From: Cardiocondyla obscurior
Taxonomy: Eukaryota; Arthropoda; Insecta; Hymenoptera; Formicidae
Direction: 5' to 3'
DNA: 64,000 nt
Assembly: GCF_019399895.1 (NCBI RefSeq)
Contig: NC_091870.1
Location: 826,001 to 890,000, forward strand
Part shown: positions 12,701 through 25,182 of the stretch, one piece after another
Layout of the letters: the number at the start of each line of letters is the position of its first letter
How positions within the stretch are numbered: position 1 is the stretch's first letter
Notes under the pieces: model-generated
The model's database searches: none
The model's input: the letters and a program-made list of their open reading frames with translations, nothing else
Told to the model about the DNA's origin: nothing
Translations under genes and position numbers: made by a program

Positions 12701-15700
12701 TGAGAGTGGACTACTAGGTTCTGTCAGCAGCTTAAACGACACTCACGAAACTAATGATGACACCGAAACCGAGCATCAAGACGAGTATATTCCAACGCCA
12801 GGAAAAATTGTAATATATATTATAATCCTAACAATTACAGTATTATTATTTTTTTTTATTATCTTGATTTAAAACAGTTTTATGATAACATTAACTTGTA
12901 TTAATCAGGTACTTGTGGAGAATGGCGTACATTATTTCGAGGACGGTCATTTTTGGATGGAAGTGGCGGGACTCCCTGAATCCGATGAAGACGATGAAGA
13001 CTATCCGTCCACCGTGCCCGTTAAAAAGACATCTAAAGTGTCCTTCGATACCGGTCCTATGCGCGTTTATTCCACGCATTCTGTTAACGAATACGATCGC
13101 CGCAATGAAGATGTCGATCCCGTAGCAGCCAGTGCAGAATACGAGTTGGAAAAACGCGTCGAGAAAATGGAGGTAATTTCGAATAACTTTTTTATTATGT
13201 TGTAAAAAATAAAAATAATATTAGCCTTATATTTTAAGTCTTAAGAAAAATAATCTCACTAATTCTTTAATTTTTAACGTTGAACATTTTTTTTTTACTC
13301 AAGCTTTTATTAACATTTTTAATTCTGAATTATAATATTAATTGAAAATAAATATTTAGGTGTTTCCTGTCGAGCTGATGAAGGGTCCGGAAGGTCTGGG
13401 TCTCAGCATAATCGGGATGGGCGTAGGTGCAGACGCAGGTTTAGAAAAATTGGGCATCTTCGTGAAAACTATTACGGAGAAAGGTGCGGCCGCACGTGAG
13501 GGTCGAATTCAAGTGAACGATCAGATCGTCGAGGTTGATGGCAAGAGTTTAGTCGGCGTGACTCAAGCTTACGCCGCTAGCGTACTAAGGAACACCTCCG
13601 GTCTTGTGCGATTTGTCATCGGCCGGGAGAGGGACCCTAAAAATTCAGAGGTGGCAATGTTGATTAGACAAAGTCTCCAGGCAGATAAAGAGAGAGAATT
13701 AGCAAACGCTGCCAATAGGTAAAGTAACGCATTATAACTTACTTTAAATAATATTCAAACTAACGTAGTAAATTATATTTATTTTCGAACTTGTAAATTT
13801 TGTTAATGTTTTTTTTTAACATTCGTGTTACGTTCCCAATGATGACTTATCCTTGCTCGCAAATATTCCGTGACGACACTTTTGTGGCCACTCCAATGAG
13901 AGCCTGAAGCATCTTGGAGTGCTGAGGGAACTGTATCTTTATAATAAGCATTTCATCGAGAAAGAAAACTGTTAATCGTAGCCGACGTTAAAAAAAAAAA
14001 AAATTTATTTTCTATGAACAGAAAGCTCAATTTCTCCGACGCTTCTCCCGATGGCCAGCGAGGAAGCGAGGACATCTCCGTTGGCAGCGGAATGAGTGGA
14101 ATTCCCGGTTCGCCAGCGATGTCCTCTTGCTCGGAGGGAGAACCGGCGCACAGCCCTATCGAGAATTACCTGTCACCTTCTAGTCGCAGTCGATCTCCAA
14201 TACTCGGCTCGTCGCAACACAATGGCACCACGCAAAATGACGTGGACAGTTTGAGATTACTTTTGCAAGAGGTATTTTCTGCATTTATGTTCTACGCTTT
14301 ATAACTCGAATGTATTCCTTTTTCATCCATTTATTTCAGAATTTTATTTAGCAAGATGTTTATGTCACTGTTTATACGTGTGGTGTTAGTTTATATTTTT
14401 GTAAATAGTTATTAGGTTAGATTAGGTAGCACAAGACTTGCTATAAAGTTAAATAATGCATCGTTCAATAATTATGTTTCCCCAATACATAAAGCACACA
14501 TTTGTATATACTTTCATGTGTGTGTATATGTAAATTAAGAATACGGGTATCACATATGTAAGTTTATTGCACAGAGTGTATTTATCGATTTTCTTTGTTT
14601 TTGTTTCGCTTATGCGCTATGCGTGTCGTTGGTTGCTTGCAGAGTCAGTATAAACTCTCATTAGCGGACAAGGAAGTGGAAAAACTCAAGGCGAAGGTAA
14701 CGTTACGTTTTAATAGTTATTTAAATAATATTAACTAATTAATCATAATCCAATCATTAAAATTATTATTGCTTGAATTAATAAAAGATTCATTAATATT
14801 AACATGAAGAATTTATATGCACCAATAAGAGATCTTGTTTCACTTATTTGTATTTATATTTTAGCATGTGTTTTTTAATTAAAAAACATTTTTTTACGCT
14901 TTTATTTGTTTCTCCTTTTCTGCTTGCACTATCGAAATGGATGAAATGTTAAATGTATGCTTATAGTTTACAGCTTGTATATTAATGTACATAAATAATA
15001 AAACTTCTTTTTTTTATAATAAATTGTAGTTTCTATATGGCGTTATTGTATTTCATTATTTTATAAGTTTTTTGTTTTATGTTTTAACAGTTAGTAGAAT
15101 TGGAAAACAGCGGAGCTGGTAGCGAAGAGTATGCTGCCAAATTGCGGGAATCAGGATTACGCCTTCACGAATCGGAAAGAACACTAGGCACCACCCGTCA
15201 GGAACTGTTGACAGCCAGAGAAATGCTGTCACAAGTAACGACGCAGTATGGAGATTTGCAGCAGAAGTATGCCAAAGCCAGAAGAGTTGTCAAAGAATTG
15301 CGTGCGGATATTACAGCCAGAGACGAATTCTATCAACAGCTATTACAAGAAAAAGACACCGAATACAATGCGTTGGTGAAAAGTCTTAAAGACAGAGTGC
15401 GTATTAAAAAAATTAACTTATAATATGTAATTTTAGAAAGAACAAATATTTTTAAAGATTTATTTTAGGTGATCACGCTAGAGGTAGAGCTGACGGAAAC
15501 TCAGAGGCGATTTGGTCTACCGGTACGGTTACCGTACGATAACGCCACTACTAGGATAGTAACGCCGCAACTTTCTCGTAGACAACTGCCACTGCCACCT
15601 TCGTCAACTAGCTGTCAGCTTTCCGATACGGAAACCTCTGACCTCAGTAGCCCGGACGATGGTGACAAGACTGCAACCGTGGAGAGAAAATTACCCCTTC

Positions 15701-17924
15701 CAATACCGGTGAAAGAAGAATTGGATCGCGCCGTACCAGCTCACCGTCTACTGGACAATTCTGCTGGCAAAAGTAAAGCAGAGCTAGCCAGTAGAGGCGG
15801 CTTGGCTAATCGTCAGTTACCGAGGCGATCTGGAGGTCTCAGCAATAGTAGTTCTGTACGTTATTGAGTTTGTATTTATTACTAGAAAAAATTATGCGCG
15901 TACTTTTTTTCAGAAGATTTCAATTCGCGCGCGTCATTACATTAGTTAATTATAATAATTTCTTTACGATTGCAATTAAATAATCTACAGCCGAAAAATT
16001 AAAAAGTGTACGCTATAAAATTCTGAATTTTTTAAACGATAAAATTAATACGATAAAAAATATTATCGTATTTATTATTTTATTATTATATATTTTATTA
16101 TTATATATTTATTAATATTATTATCGTATTATTTATTTTAGGACTACGGATTGGACGAATCAGGTGACAACACAGATGATGATTCTTCTTCAAAAATGAC
16201 TTCGCAAGACAGCAGCAGGTCGCCTAACGACTTAACATCTAAACAATCCAATCTGAGTTCCTATTCTAGCACTTCATCCATCAGTTCACTTAAAGGAAAA
16301 TCGCATATGGATCCTATACATCCTAGTGCGATCCGGCAGCACAGCACCATCAGCTCACAAGTTAGAGCGATGACCGAACAAAGTTGGCCCCAATCACAGA
16401 AAAGTATGTTAATATATTGCTTTAACACGTTAACATTGCACATAAATTTTTTTAACACGTAAAAAAAATTCTTTGCAGCTTTGACTGGACCTCCAGCGTC
16501 ACTAGCGGAACAACTAAAGCAGGTTTTGGCTGAACGAGAAAAGCGACTTGGCGGAAATGACTCTTCAAGGGAAAGTTCTGGAGATTTCAGCGATCTCAAC
16601 AACCCTCATAATAATGACCCAACTATGGTTACGCATCATCTCGTGGAGGAGATACGACAGGCTGTTAACGAGGCTAATCAAAGAGGTAGATAAAAATACA
16701 TAAATAAAATTAAATTAAAAACTAACAATTTAAATTATTAACTGCGATAGAAAAATTAACAATATGATTTTATTATAGTAAATTAAAATGGTATTTCTAG
16801 TGAAAAAGGTATCGATTCCCCCGTCGAATTTGATCGGTAGCGGAAGTGCCCCATGGCATCATCCAGGAAGTTCTCCCTCAAGTTTGTCTTCCGGTGGTTC
16901 TGTGAGTCCTCCCGGTATTGATCCTAGTCCTTTAAAAGCCGGTGGCGTCGTAGGTACTTGAGAAAATTTATATATCGATATTTATATGTCAGCACTAACG
17001 CTTCAATCACTCAGTCAGGAATTAAGATTAAAAGATTCAGATTAAAAAGTAGAATAATTAAGAACGAACTTTTATTTATTTCTTTTCGTTATTTCTTGCG
17101 CAGTTATTAACTTTATCTGAAAATAATTTTGCTTACTCTCTTGAATTTGCTTGACCTTTAAACGCATGATTTTTTTTTTATTGGTACACTTTTTATAAAA
17201 AATTTTAAACATTTAACATAGTATTTTTTTAACAAATATGCTAACATTTAGAATATATATAATGATTAATTACTGATGGAGTGATTACTAATAGCGTGAT
17301 AAGATTTTTTTCACACCTTATACTTACTTTCCATCGTGCATGCATTATCAATATAGATTCGAGCACAGTTTGGTTGCCCGCTCACCTAAGCGACTTTGGT
17401 TTAGGTGACAAGAAATCTCACTTCTGGCAGACTGCGCCAGTTGCAGATTGGTCCAAGGAACAAGTGAGTATTTTAATTTATTAATCTAAGAAGAAATTAA
17501 TTTATAAATCAAGAATTAATTTTTTCAGAAATATTTTCGAACATTTATGTCTTGAATAATTATACGTTAAAACTTTTATTTTCTCAATCTTTTTTTTTTA
17601 CAGTAAAATAAAAAAAAGAAGAAAAAAAAACAATTTTTTTTAACTTATCTAAAAATAAGAATCTGTTTTTAGGTGTGTCAATGGCTAACGGGAATTGGTT
17701 TAGAACACTATTCGCCTCAATTTTTGGATAACAACATTAATGGAAATAATCTGCTTCGTTTGGAATCGAGAGATTTAAAGACTTTAGGAGTGTACGGCGA
17801 AGCTAAAGCTCATTTAAAGCGGAAGTTGAAAGAGTTAAGGGCGCAAGCCGATCGCGAGCGCAAAGAACGTAAGGAGATTGAACGAATGCGACGGAAAGCG
17901 GAGAAAGCTGCGCGGAAAAAGTAA
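6770..17924 (+). CDS. Spn: Neurabin/Spinophilin: PP1-targeting, F-actin scaffold with PDZ, coiled coil and SAM domain
   Basis: The protein targets protein phosphatase 1 to actin-rich sites such as synapses. Exons: 6770-7032, 7173-8995, 10386-11469, 11855-11875, 11995-12219, 12626-12809, 12909-13172, 13360-13718, 14022-14271, 14643-14696, 15091-15396, 15469-15855, 16142-16403, 16479-16685, 16801-16953, 17369-17463, 17673-17924; about 2062 aa. Key evidence is the PP1-docking KVSF at about residue 1243, followed by the family block DVDPVAASAEYELEKRVEKME. A PDZ domain (about 1289-1385) contains GLGLSIIGMGVGADAGLEKLG. Next come a coiled coil (about 1490-1610) and a C-terminal SAM domain (about 1970-2040) with a basic tail. 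The long N-terminal half is Ser/Thr-rich and low in order, with repeated PEYA motifs. The 21-nt exon and the acceptor at 11993 are the least certain joints. The penultimate exon could instead start at 17357, which adds four codons in frame. Confidence 0.93.
9292..9342 (+). other. Candidate 51-nt cassette exon within Spn intron 2
   Basis: The segment lies between a CAG acceptor at 9289-9291 and a GT donor at 9343. It is phase 1 at both ends and 17 codons long, so its inclusion would keep the Spn frame. It sits in a locally GC-richer patch of an otherwise AT-rich intron. The donor (AAAAAGTAAAAG context) is weak. If the donor is ignored, the frame stays open to a stop at about 9416, giving a possible short terminal exon. 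Confidence 0.22.
10090..10111. repeat. (TA)n microsatellite in a Spn intron
   Basis: About eleven TA units sit in the intron between Spn exons 2 and 3. Confidence 0.9.
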
Positions 17925-18006
17925 CTTGTGAGTAAATTAAATGCATTCGATATCATCAATTAGACATCTCGATAGGTTAATGCGGATCTTTTAGACGCGA
18001 AATATA

Positions 18007-18751
18007 CAGGGTATCTCAAAAGGAGTAAGTATCAAAAGGGGAATTAGTATTTAAAAATTTATTTCTATTGGTAAGCCATTAAAAATATTTATGGAGAAAA
18101 ATTAAAAAACAAATTTTCCATGTAAAAATTGAACAGAAGTTTGCCAAAGAGATAAGAGGAAATCATTAAAACTGGAAATGACGCCGTCCATTTCATACAG
18201 GGTGTCACCTAGAAAAATGTGTAAGTCCTTTTTAAAATAAGAGTATCTTAATTATCAAGGTAAAAAAATTTTATATTTTCTCAATTGTGCTTAAATTAAT
18301 TAAAATGTACACAATTTTCTTTTTGGAATCTTTAATTAAATTCAGACCGTAATAAAAGTTACAATCATATTAAACAATTTTAAATTCAGATTTAATACAA
18401 TTATTTCAAATAATTCTTAATAATTTTTGTGTAAAATGATAGTATTAACGAAAGAATTATTTATTCGTATTTCATTGATTATGTGAATTATTTGAAATAA
18501 GTAGTAATAACAACTAAATATCGAATCTTTATAAGAAGGCATTTAATATTATTATTTATTAATTTCAAGTAAAAAAATTATTTATTATCCTAATTTTCAT
18601 AATTAACGACTAATCTTACAATTAATTGGAATTATTTTTCAATAATTAGGAGCACAAGATAATTCGAAATAACTCTTATAATCGAAATTGCAATTTATTT
18701 ATAATTGTAGAAACTAGTAACGTAGAATGTGTGCCTTTTTGAGATATCCAG
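18007..18751. mobile_element. MITE-like DNA transposon remnant with terminal inverted repeats and TATA target duplication
   Basis: The left end reads CAGGGTATCTCAAAA (18007-18021). The right end reads TTTTGAGATATCCAG (18737-18751), which is its reverse complement with two mismatches in 15. Both ends are flanked by TATA (18003-18006 and 18752-18755), consistent with a 4-bp target-site duplication. The 745-bp interior is AT-rich and has no reading frame, so it would be non-autonomous. A second copy of the end motif, CAGGGTGTCACC, begins at 18198 in the same orientation, which hints at nesting or internal rearrangement. I do not assign a superfamily. Confidence 0.6.
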
Positions 18752-20269
18752 TATATTTTCACGTTTACTTCGAGATACTCTGCTTCCGTTCAATCATGAT
18801 TTGTTTCCTTGAATGAGGCTCTTGTATTGCGCCTCTGCATTTACTTGTTGTCGCCATACTTATATTTTATCACTATTAAGTATTTTTTTTTTTTCCTTTA
18901 TTTAACATTATTTAAAAATGTGTGAATGGGTGCGAAGGCGCGAATGTGTTCATGCGTGTGTACGAATGTGTGTAAAAACTTCAGCAGTTTAGCTAAGTGG
19001 TCGAGTTCTAACTTATAAGTCAGCGGCTGGACGATTTTCGTTTTAACGAATGTTCATTTATGAGAGGAATAGGGTCGTGGGCTGCTTTTCTAATTATAAA
19101 TGGGTCATCTAGAATGCGAAACAAAAAATGTGTAATTAAACATCATGTCGTTTAAATATACCCTTTTATAATTGTATGTACGTATATACATATAGTATAC
19201 ATAATTATACATACATATATATATATACATATAGAAATATAAGGATTATTCGAATATTTATTTCTACGATCGCGTTTAACGACATTTTTTCCACGATTAA
19301 GGATATTTCAAGTAGACGTTTGAACGTCTTTTTATCGTCTTCTTCAATTTTATATATAAACGATGCGTCGTCAATTATTAATTAATTAATTATTAATAAC
19401 TCGTTAAAGGTATGTCTCTGATTAATTACATTGAACTTCTAAGCTTCTGTTGAATGTTTGAGAATTTTTGTAATTACCAATGTCTGATAGCCAAAAAGTT
19501 TTATCATTTCTTAAATAATAATACTACTTTGCTTTATGATTGAAGAAATTAATGGACCATTTTATAGAAGTTCAAAGGGTGAAAGTATCCGGGAATGCTT
19601 AGCAGCGCCGGGCAGTTTTATATCCTGCATATTTTATATCAATAACGATATATATACACAATTTATCTATAAAATATATTAACATTTTTTAATAATAGGT
19701 ATTAAATAGCGTATATGGTTTGATCAGCGTTTCCTTTTTAAATTGGTGTTAAATATAAACTTAAATATTAATAATGGTTTAATATTGTATGATAAAAAGT
19801 AATGATAAATGTACAATTGATACGAGAATAACATAATAACTATTAAAAGCTGCAAGTTATAGCAATAGATTCGATCATATTTCTGTCATAGTCAATATCA
19901 CGTCGTTGTATTAGGAATTTTTTTTAAATAATATTTCGTTGCCGAAATGTAAATCAATTTGTTACATCAACATAATCAGAAGGAAGGAACAAAATTAATC
20001 AGAGACAAGCCGGTACTTTGCAGACTTGCTATAATTACTTTATATAAGAAACACTTCGTAAATTATACTTATTCACTTCACATTTGCTCAAGGCAATTCT
20101 TCGCGCACCGTGTCAGATGTCGAGAAACTTTGTATTCTTCGCTCCCTTGTTTCTTACAGAATTTGTCTAATGCTCGCAAAGAAAAGAAAAGAGAAAAAAA
20201 AGAAAAGAAAAGAGTCCGTTTGTTGAGCTATCAGGAACCGACTCGAATCCAGTCGCTGTAAATTCTGCA

Positions 20270-20960
20270 ACAGAATCTAATGACATTCCACATCGGATAG
20301 AGAACTATAAGCCGAGCTACGGTTTCCCGCACGAGAAGAATTTCAAACGCGCAATCGGCGGTGCTATACGAGCCGCCTGCGAAGACGCGAGTGGAGAGCT
20401 ACGCCGAATGCGAGGACGAGCGTACTTATTTGTAATAACGTTGAACATTCGTTCGTACTCCACTTTGAATATTACGAAACGCCTCGTCGCGATGGTCGGA
20501 AAATGTTAAACTTCGAGGCGTGTAGCGTGTAAATATGCATATGTATTGAAATATGATTAATAACGATGACTGTAACCGGTGAAATGATTAATATGTGTAC
20601 TGAAAAGCAGACGTGGCGTTTGCTGTAGCGGCAGCGACTAGCGTGCGTTTGATCCTAGCGTGATGTGCGTCGAGTCTCACACGAAGCGCGTAGGGTACAT
20701 TTGTTTACGCAGCGGTCAGCGCAGTAGCTGCACTAGCTGCATTAGTTCAGAATTTATCTCTTTTTTTTTTTCTTAATGTACAAGAAGAAAGATAATCTCT
20801 GAACTAGTACAGTAAATGCCGAGGAATGTCTACTCGAGAGGAAGGTAGTCGCGTACGCTGCCACTGCCGCCGCAACAAACCCCACATCTGCATTTCAGTG
20901 TACGCGTAGTGTGTATGCATGCGTGTGTTGTGCGAATTACGTGAGTCGCGGAGCGACAGA
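20270..20960. other. GC-richer island of unknown role
   Basis: The GC content clearly exceeds that of the flanking DNA and CpG dinucleotides are frequent. One plus-strand frame stays open from 20171 to a stop at 20507-20509 (112 codons) but has no Met near its beginning and no recognised domain. The island could be a distal promoter or enhancer, part of a long Spn 3' UTR, or an unannotated exon. I cannot choose between these. Confidence 0.3.
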
Positions 20961-22798
20961 GCGATTACAGTGTCATAATGTTACTCCACGAGGCATAACT
21001 CTGAATTTTTATGATCGTAAGTCCTTATAGAAGTCCTCCATTAGCTACATTACTTAGCGATCGCGACGCGACACTTGTTGTTTTTGTTGTTACACTCACA
21101 ACGAACTGCGGGAATGAATCGTCCGTAATTTCTTATAAGAATTGTAATATAATATCATTTGCTATTGGTGAAACATAATTGGAACGATCCTCCTGCACTT
21201 CGATTGCTCGTAGCAAAATTTTTTTGCTTTTTTTTTTCTTCTTTCCTTCGATACTTTTTGTAATTATATACTTAATAAGAGTTTTAAAGTCTTAAGTTTC
21301 TTGGACGTCGAGAGCAGGCGTTCTTCGGGATGTTTTTAAACGATCTTCTTATCTTTAGATCTTTAAATTCCTGATTTGACGATCTTAGAGTTTGTTATAT
21401 GTAAGAAATGTTTGTTTCTTTCGAATCTTTGCATTTTTGAAACTTATGAGTCTTCAAACCTTAGATATTTGAATCTTAGAAACAAATTATGGTATTTAAA
21501 ATTCTTGTAACATTAACAGTCAAATATTTTATTTAAAAATATCTAAACTTTTGTTATTATAGAATACCGTAGTTGGTCGGCGATTTCTTTAATCTTGATT
21601 AATTAGGTCGCTTAATTTTTCCAGCTATTACAGACTGCGTCTTTTAACACTTCGATTTGTTTTTAATCCTTAAGACCTGATGTGTTTTTGTTCCTTAAGG
21701 ATCTTTCACAAAACTGACTGAATTATCATAAGTTATATAGCCAATTTTCAACGAATCACTTAGCCACTACGAGATGCGCCTCACACACGATCTGATTCAT
21801 CGTAGAAAACGCAACAGAAAGTTTTAAAGTCTCGCCATTTTTCATTGATCATGTTACTCAATTGTTTAAAAATTCTTAACAATTGCAATAAATTGTATAA
21901 TCAAAATGATAATATATTTCACGATAAAATAAAAAATCTACTTGAAATTGATATTTAATATGTCAATTTTATGTAAACTTGTAAAAATAATTGTACAGTT
22001 ATATTTAAAAAGATACTTTAAGATTTCGTTCGCAGCCTTTACATTGAGGCTTTATAATATTGATTTTACTAATTAATATTTATTATTATATATGATTTTA
22101 CGACAGTCTTTCACAAAAATACATGTCTCATAATTTGATAAACTTTGCCATCGACTTCGAGCAGCTCTTCAATTTTACTAGAAATATATTTAAATAAACT
22201 CCTGCAATGCGAGAACAAAGTGAATACAATTTGACATGATTAGTCATAAGTGGCATAATCGCTTGATTTCACGTTACGAATACTTCAAGCTGTGAATATG
22301 TTGATAAAATTTTGTTTTTAGAAACGTTGTCGTGCGCTTTTTCTATTAAATTTTGTCAGATCGCGTGTGACTTAAATCATATACATGTTTCCATTGATTT
22401 GGGATTATTGTTAATAGGAAAAACAATTGATGCGATAAAAGGTGACGATGGTCATAGAGGTACATGCGAAACGGCAGCTTTTTAATATGTCTATGAAAAG
22501 TATTGTCAAACAAATACTCTTGAACGTTTTAATTAAAGGTAATTCGTACAGTACGTCAGATTTGAGTGCCATTCCTTGCCTTTAATATTAAAATAAAAAT
22601 ACTGCAAATATTTTAATAATTTTTTTATTCAGCAGCGATGAGTCGATTCGATTTAACGTAACAGTTTTGAGATGAAATTCTTTACGGTTGCTTAGATATG
22701 CTTGTTTAATCAATATTTTACATAGTGGGAACTTTGCAACGAGCAAGAATAAAGTTGCGTCGATCGGAATTTATTTTGCAGTAATTTAAATTAACATT

Positions 22799-24914
22799 AT
22801 GGCAATAGTTATAAAGAATTATCAATGGCGACAAACGGATACGAAAATAATTATTTACGTGCCTATAAAGGGTCGCCCTAGAAATGTGGATTTGTTCGTT
22901 ATGGACAATTACGTGAAGGTATTTAGAATTATTTAAATAATATTTTTAAGTATCTTTACGCTTTAATAATATGTATCGTTTCCTTCTCACACATATTTTA
23001 AATTAATATAACCAATTATTGTTAAAGATCAGTTTTCCACCCTTTATTTTGGAATTATTTTTATGGGAAAATGTACTTGAAGAAGAGAGCAAATGTACAT
23101 TGACAGATACCGAAGCTGTATTTTCCTTGCAAAAAGCTGGCAAGGCTATTAATTGGCCAAGTCTTGAAATAGAAAACATCAGTAAGAGTGAAAAGTGTTG
23201 TATTAGAAATCGTATTTTGGATAAAGCACAAAATCTTTTGGAAAACCGTGCGAAACAAAAAAATGGTAAAAACTTTATAAAAATTATTAAAATAAAAGTT
23301 CTATTTTTGTTAGGTTACATTTTTGTACTAATGAAATTGTGTATAATCTTTTTGTAGAAAGACGTCAATACCTGCAAAAGGAAGCGGTAAAAATACAGAT
23401 CAATCTGGATACCAATATGCAGAATAAAATAGAGGCATTAAGAACTTGTCATCGACAAGCTGCGATGCAAGACTTTGAGGAATGGCGATCACGTGCGGAA
23501 ATTCCTATTCTTCAAGATATTTCTGGCAAAGTGCAAAAAAATAGAAAAATGTATAGGTATTGTAAAAAAAAAAAAAAAAATCGAAACTTAATTCCTTTTA
23601 AAAATGTAGAAGAATTAATTTTGGTTGTCTTGTATTTAATCAAAGAATTTTTCTGAAAGGCCTCCACTTAAATGGTTTGAGGATGATCTTAATATTATAC
23701 AATCTCAAGAAAATAACAAGCACGAAAAGAAAGACGAATCAGTAATCATAGAAGAATTAAAGGAGGAACTAGATGTTGGAAAGAAGTCGGAGGATTCTGA
23801 ATCAGATAACGAAATTGCTTCTTGTAAATCTTCATCAAATTCTTTAATTATAGAAATGGATGAGGACTCCTCGCAAAAGTTTAAGACAGAAGAGGAAAAG
23901 CAGATACCAGGCAAGGATCTTGTTAACAGGATATTAAAGGGCCAGTATCCCAAAATAAATCGAATATTTGATGAACCGAAAAAAGCAATTCCGCTTCCTA
24001 GAAAAAGTGGATCAATCAGCGTAACTTTCTCTGAACGGGCCTTTCCCACTCCAGCTAGAGAGAGCGCCTTTGCTAAAGAACAGGAAGTATGTGCATTTTT
24101 AATTACAAGTTTTAAGTATATATCTTTTCGCTGAGAACCTTACAATTACATTTTTTTTCTCGAATATTTTAGTGGCTTTCCAAGCAAGCAGAAGCTAGAA
24201 GAAAAACGGGATTCGTTGTTGAGAATCTTCGTCCTGAAGAACTGGATCCGCAATGGTTGAAAGATAAGGGCGAGTACGTTGGCAATATAAAATGCGTTTT
24301 GTCACATGTTTCTTAACTTTTGAATTAAATTTAATTATTAATTGTGTTGTATTTCAGCGATTTCTTTAAGGCAGGCAACTATTTAGCTGCAATAAGTGCA
24401 TATACACACGGAATTAAAATTAGCGATAAAATGACGGCGCTTTATGTGAACAGATCTGCCGCACATTACGCTCTTGGAAATTATTATAAGTGTATTGATG
24501 ATTGTTCTAAGGTAACGAAAATTATAATTAATGTAGCATATTTTCTAAACACTTTCTAATAATATCTTCTAAATTTCGAAAGAATAAATTTTAAGAGACA
24601 TAAAATAGAAGTTTTTAATTTTTTAAAGTAAGAAATGCTTCTACTTTTAAAACTGCCTAATTGAGATGCAACGTAGATCAGTTAATAAATAAATAATATT
24701 TTTTTAGGTACTAGAACTAATGGAACCAAAATGTGAAAGCAATAGAGTATCACGAGCGAGATGTTACGCTCGTCGTGGTGCTGCTCTTTGCAAAATATCG
24801 GCACCACAGCACGGAATCCCCGAATTGGAAGCTGCCTTGAAACTGGATCCGAATAACGAGAGCATTAAACGTGATCTTTATGCCGCCAAGCAATACTTTA
24901 ATATTAAAGACTAA
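22799..24914 (+). CDS. Dnaaf4: Dynein axonemal assembly factor 4 (DYX1C1-like): CS domain plus TPR co-chaperone
   Basis: This cytoplasmic co-chaperone works with HSP90/HSP70 to preassemble axonemal dynein arms. In insects that concerns sperm flagella and the cilia of chordotonal neurons. Exons: 22799-22918, 23028-23265, 23358-23556, 23660-24086, 24173-24273, 24358-24511, 24708-24914; 481 aa, against about 420 in vertebrates. The N-terminal p23-like CS domain (residues about 3-85) includes YQWRQTDTKI, DLFVMDNYVK and SFPPFILELFLWE. The middle is charged and variable. The linker around residue 329 reads WLSKQAEARRK, a family signature. The C-terminal TPR region (about 345-475) includes WLKDKGDDFFKAGNYLAAI and LYVNRSAAHYALGNYYKCI. 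The insect protein is longer because of an acidic insert near 235-290. All splice phases close. Its 3' end faces the minus-strand growth factor gene. Confidence 0.94.
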
Positions 24915-25003
24915 AAGAATATTAATTTCTTGAAATTAAAAACGTATAAGTACTCTAAAAGCATTTCAATGTATATTTATTCACTATATTAATAAGTTCT
25001 TGT

Positions 25004-25009
25004 AATAAA
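25004..25009 (+). terminator. AATAAA poly(A) signal for Dnaaf4
   Basis: A canonical AATAAA lies 90 nt after the Dnaaf4 stop codon. A minus-strand AATAAA for the facing gene lies at 24976-24981, so the two 3' UTRs probably overlap. Confidence 0.6.
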
Positions 25010-25182
25010 ATACAAGCGTAATTAAATCATAATTAAATTTGCAATATACTTTAAGTCTACGTATAGATATAAGTATTGTTCTTATATTTGTCTTAGCGAC
25101 TTTTCTACCAAATACAATCTTTAAAGTCATCGTTTATACGTAGTAAAGACAGATAGTGTTTCTTTAAAAGTATTATCCTCGT

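Larger units (their letters stand above)
17925..22798. other. Intergenic stretch between Spn and Dnaaf4
   Basis: This region probably holds the Spn 3' UTR, a MITE-like element (18007-18751), a GC-richer island (about 20270-20960) and a zone of degenerate short repeats (about 21270-21490). I find no frame that can be assigned to a protein family and no RNA gene that I can recognise. Confidence 0.5.

Noticed and set aside
22680..22798. RFX X-box upstream of Dnaaf4, expected for a ciliary gene
   Set aside because: GTTGCT and GCAAC half-sites occur but not in the required inverted arrangement and spacing.
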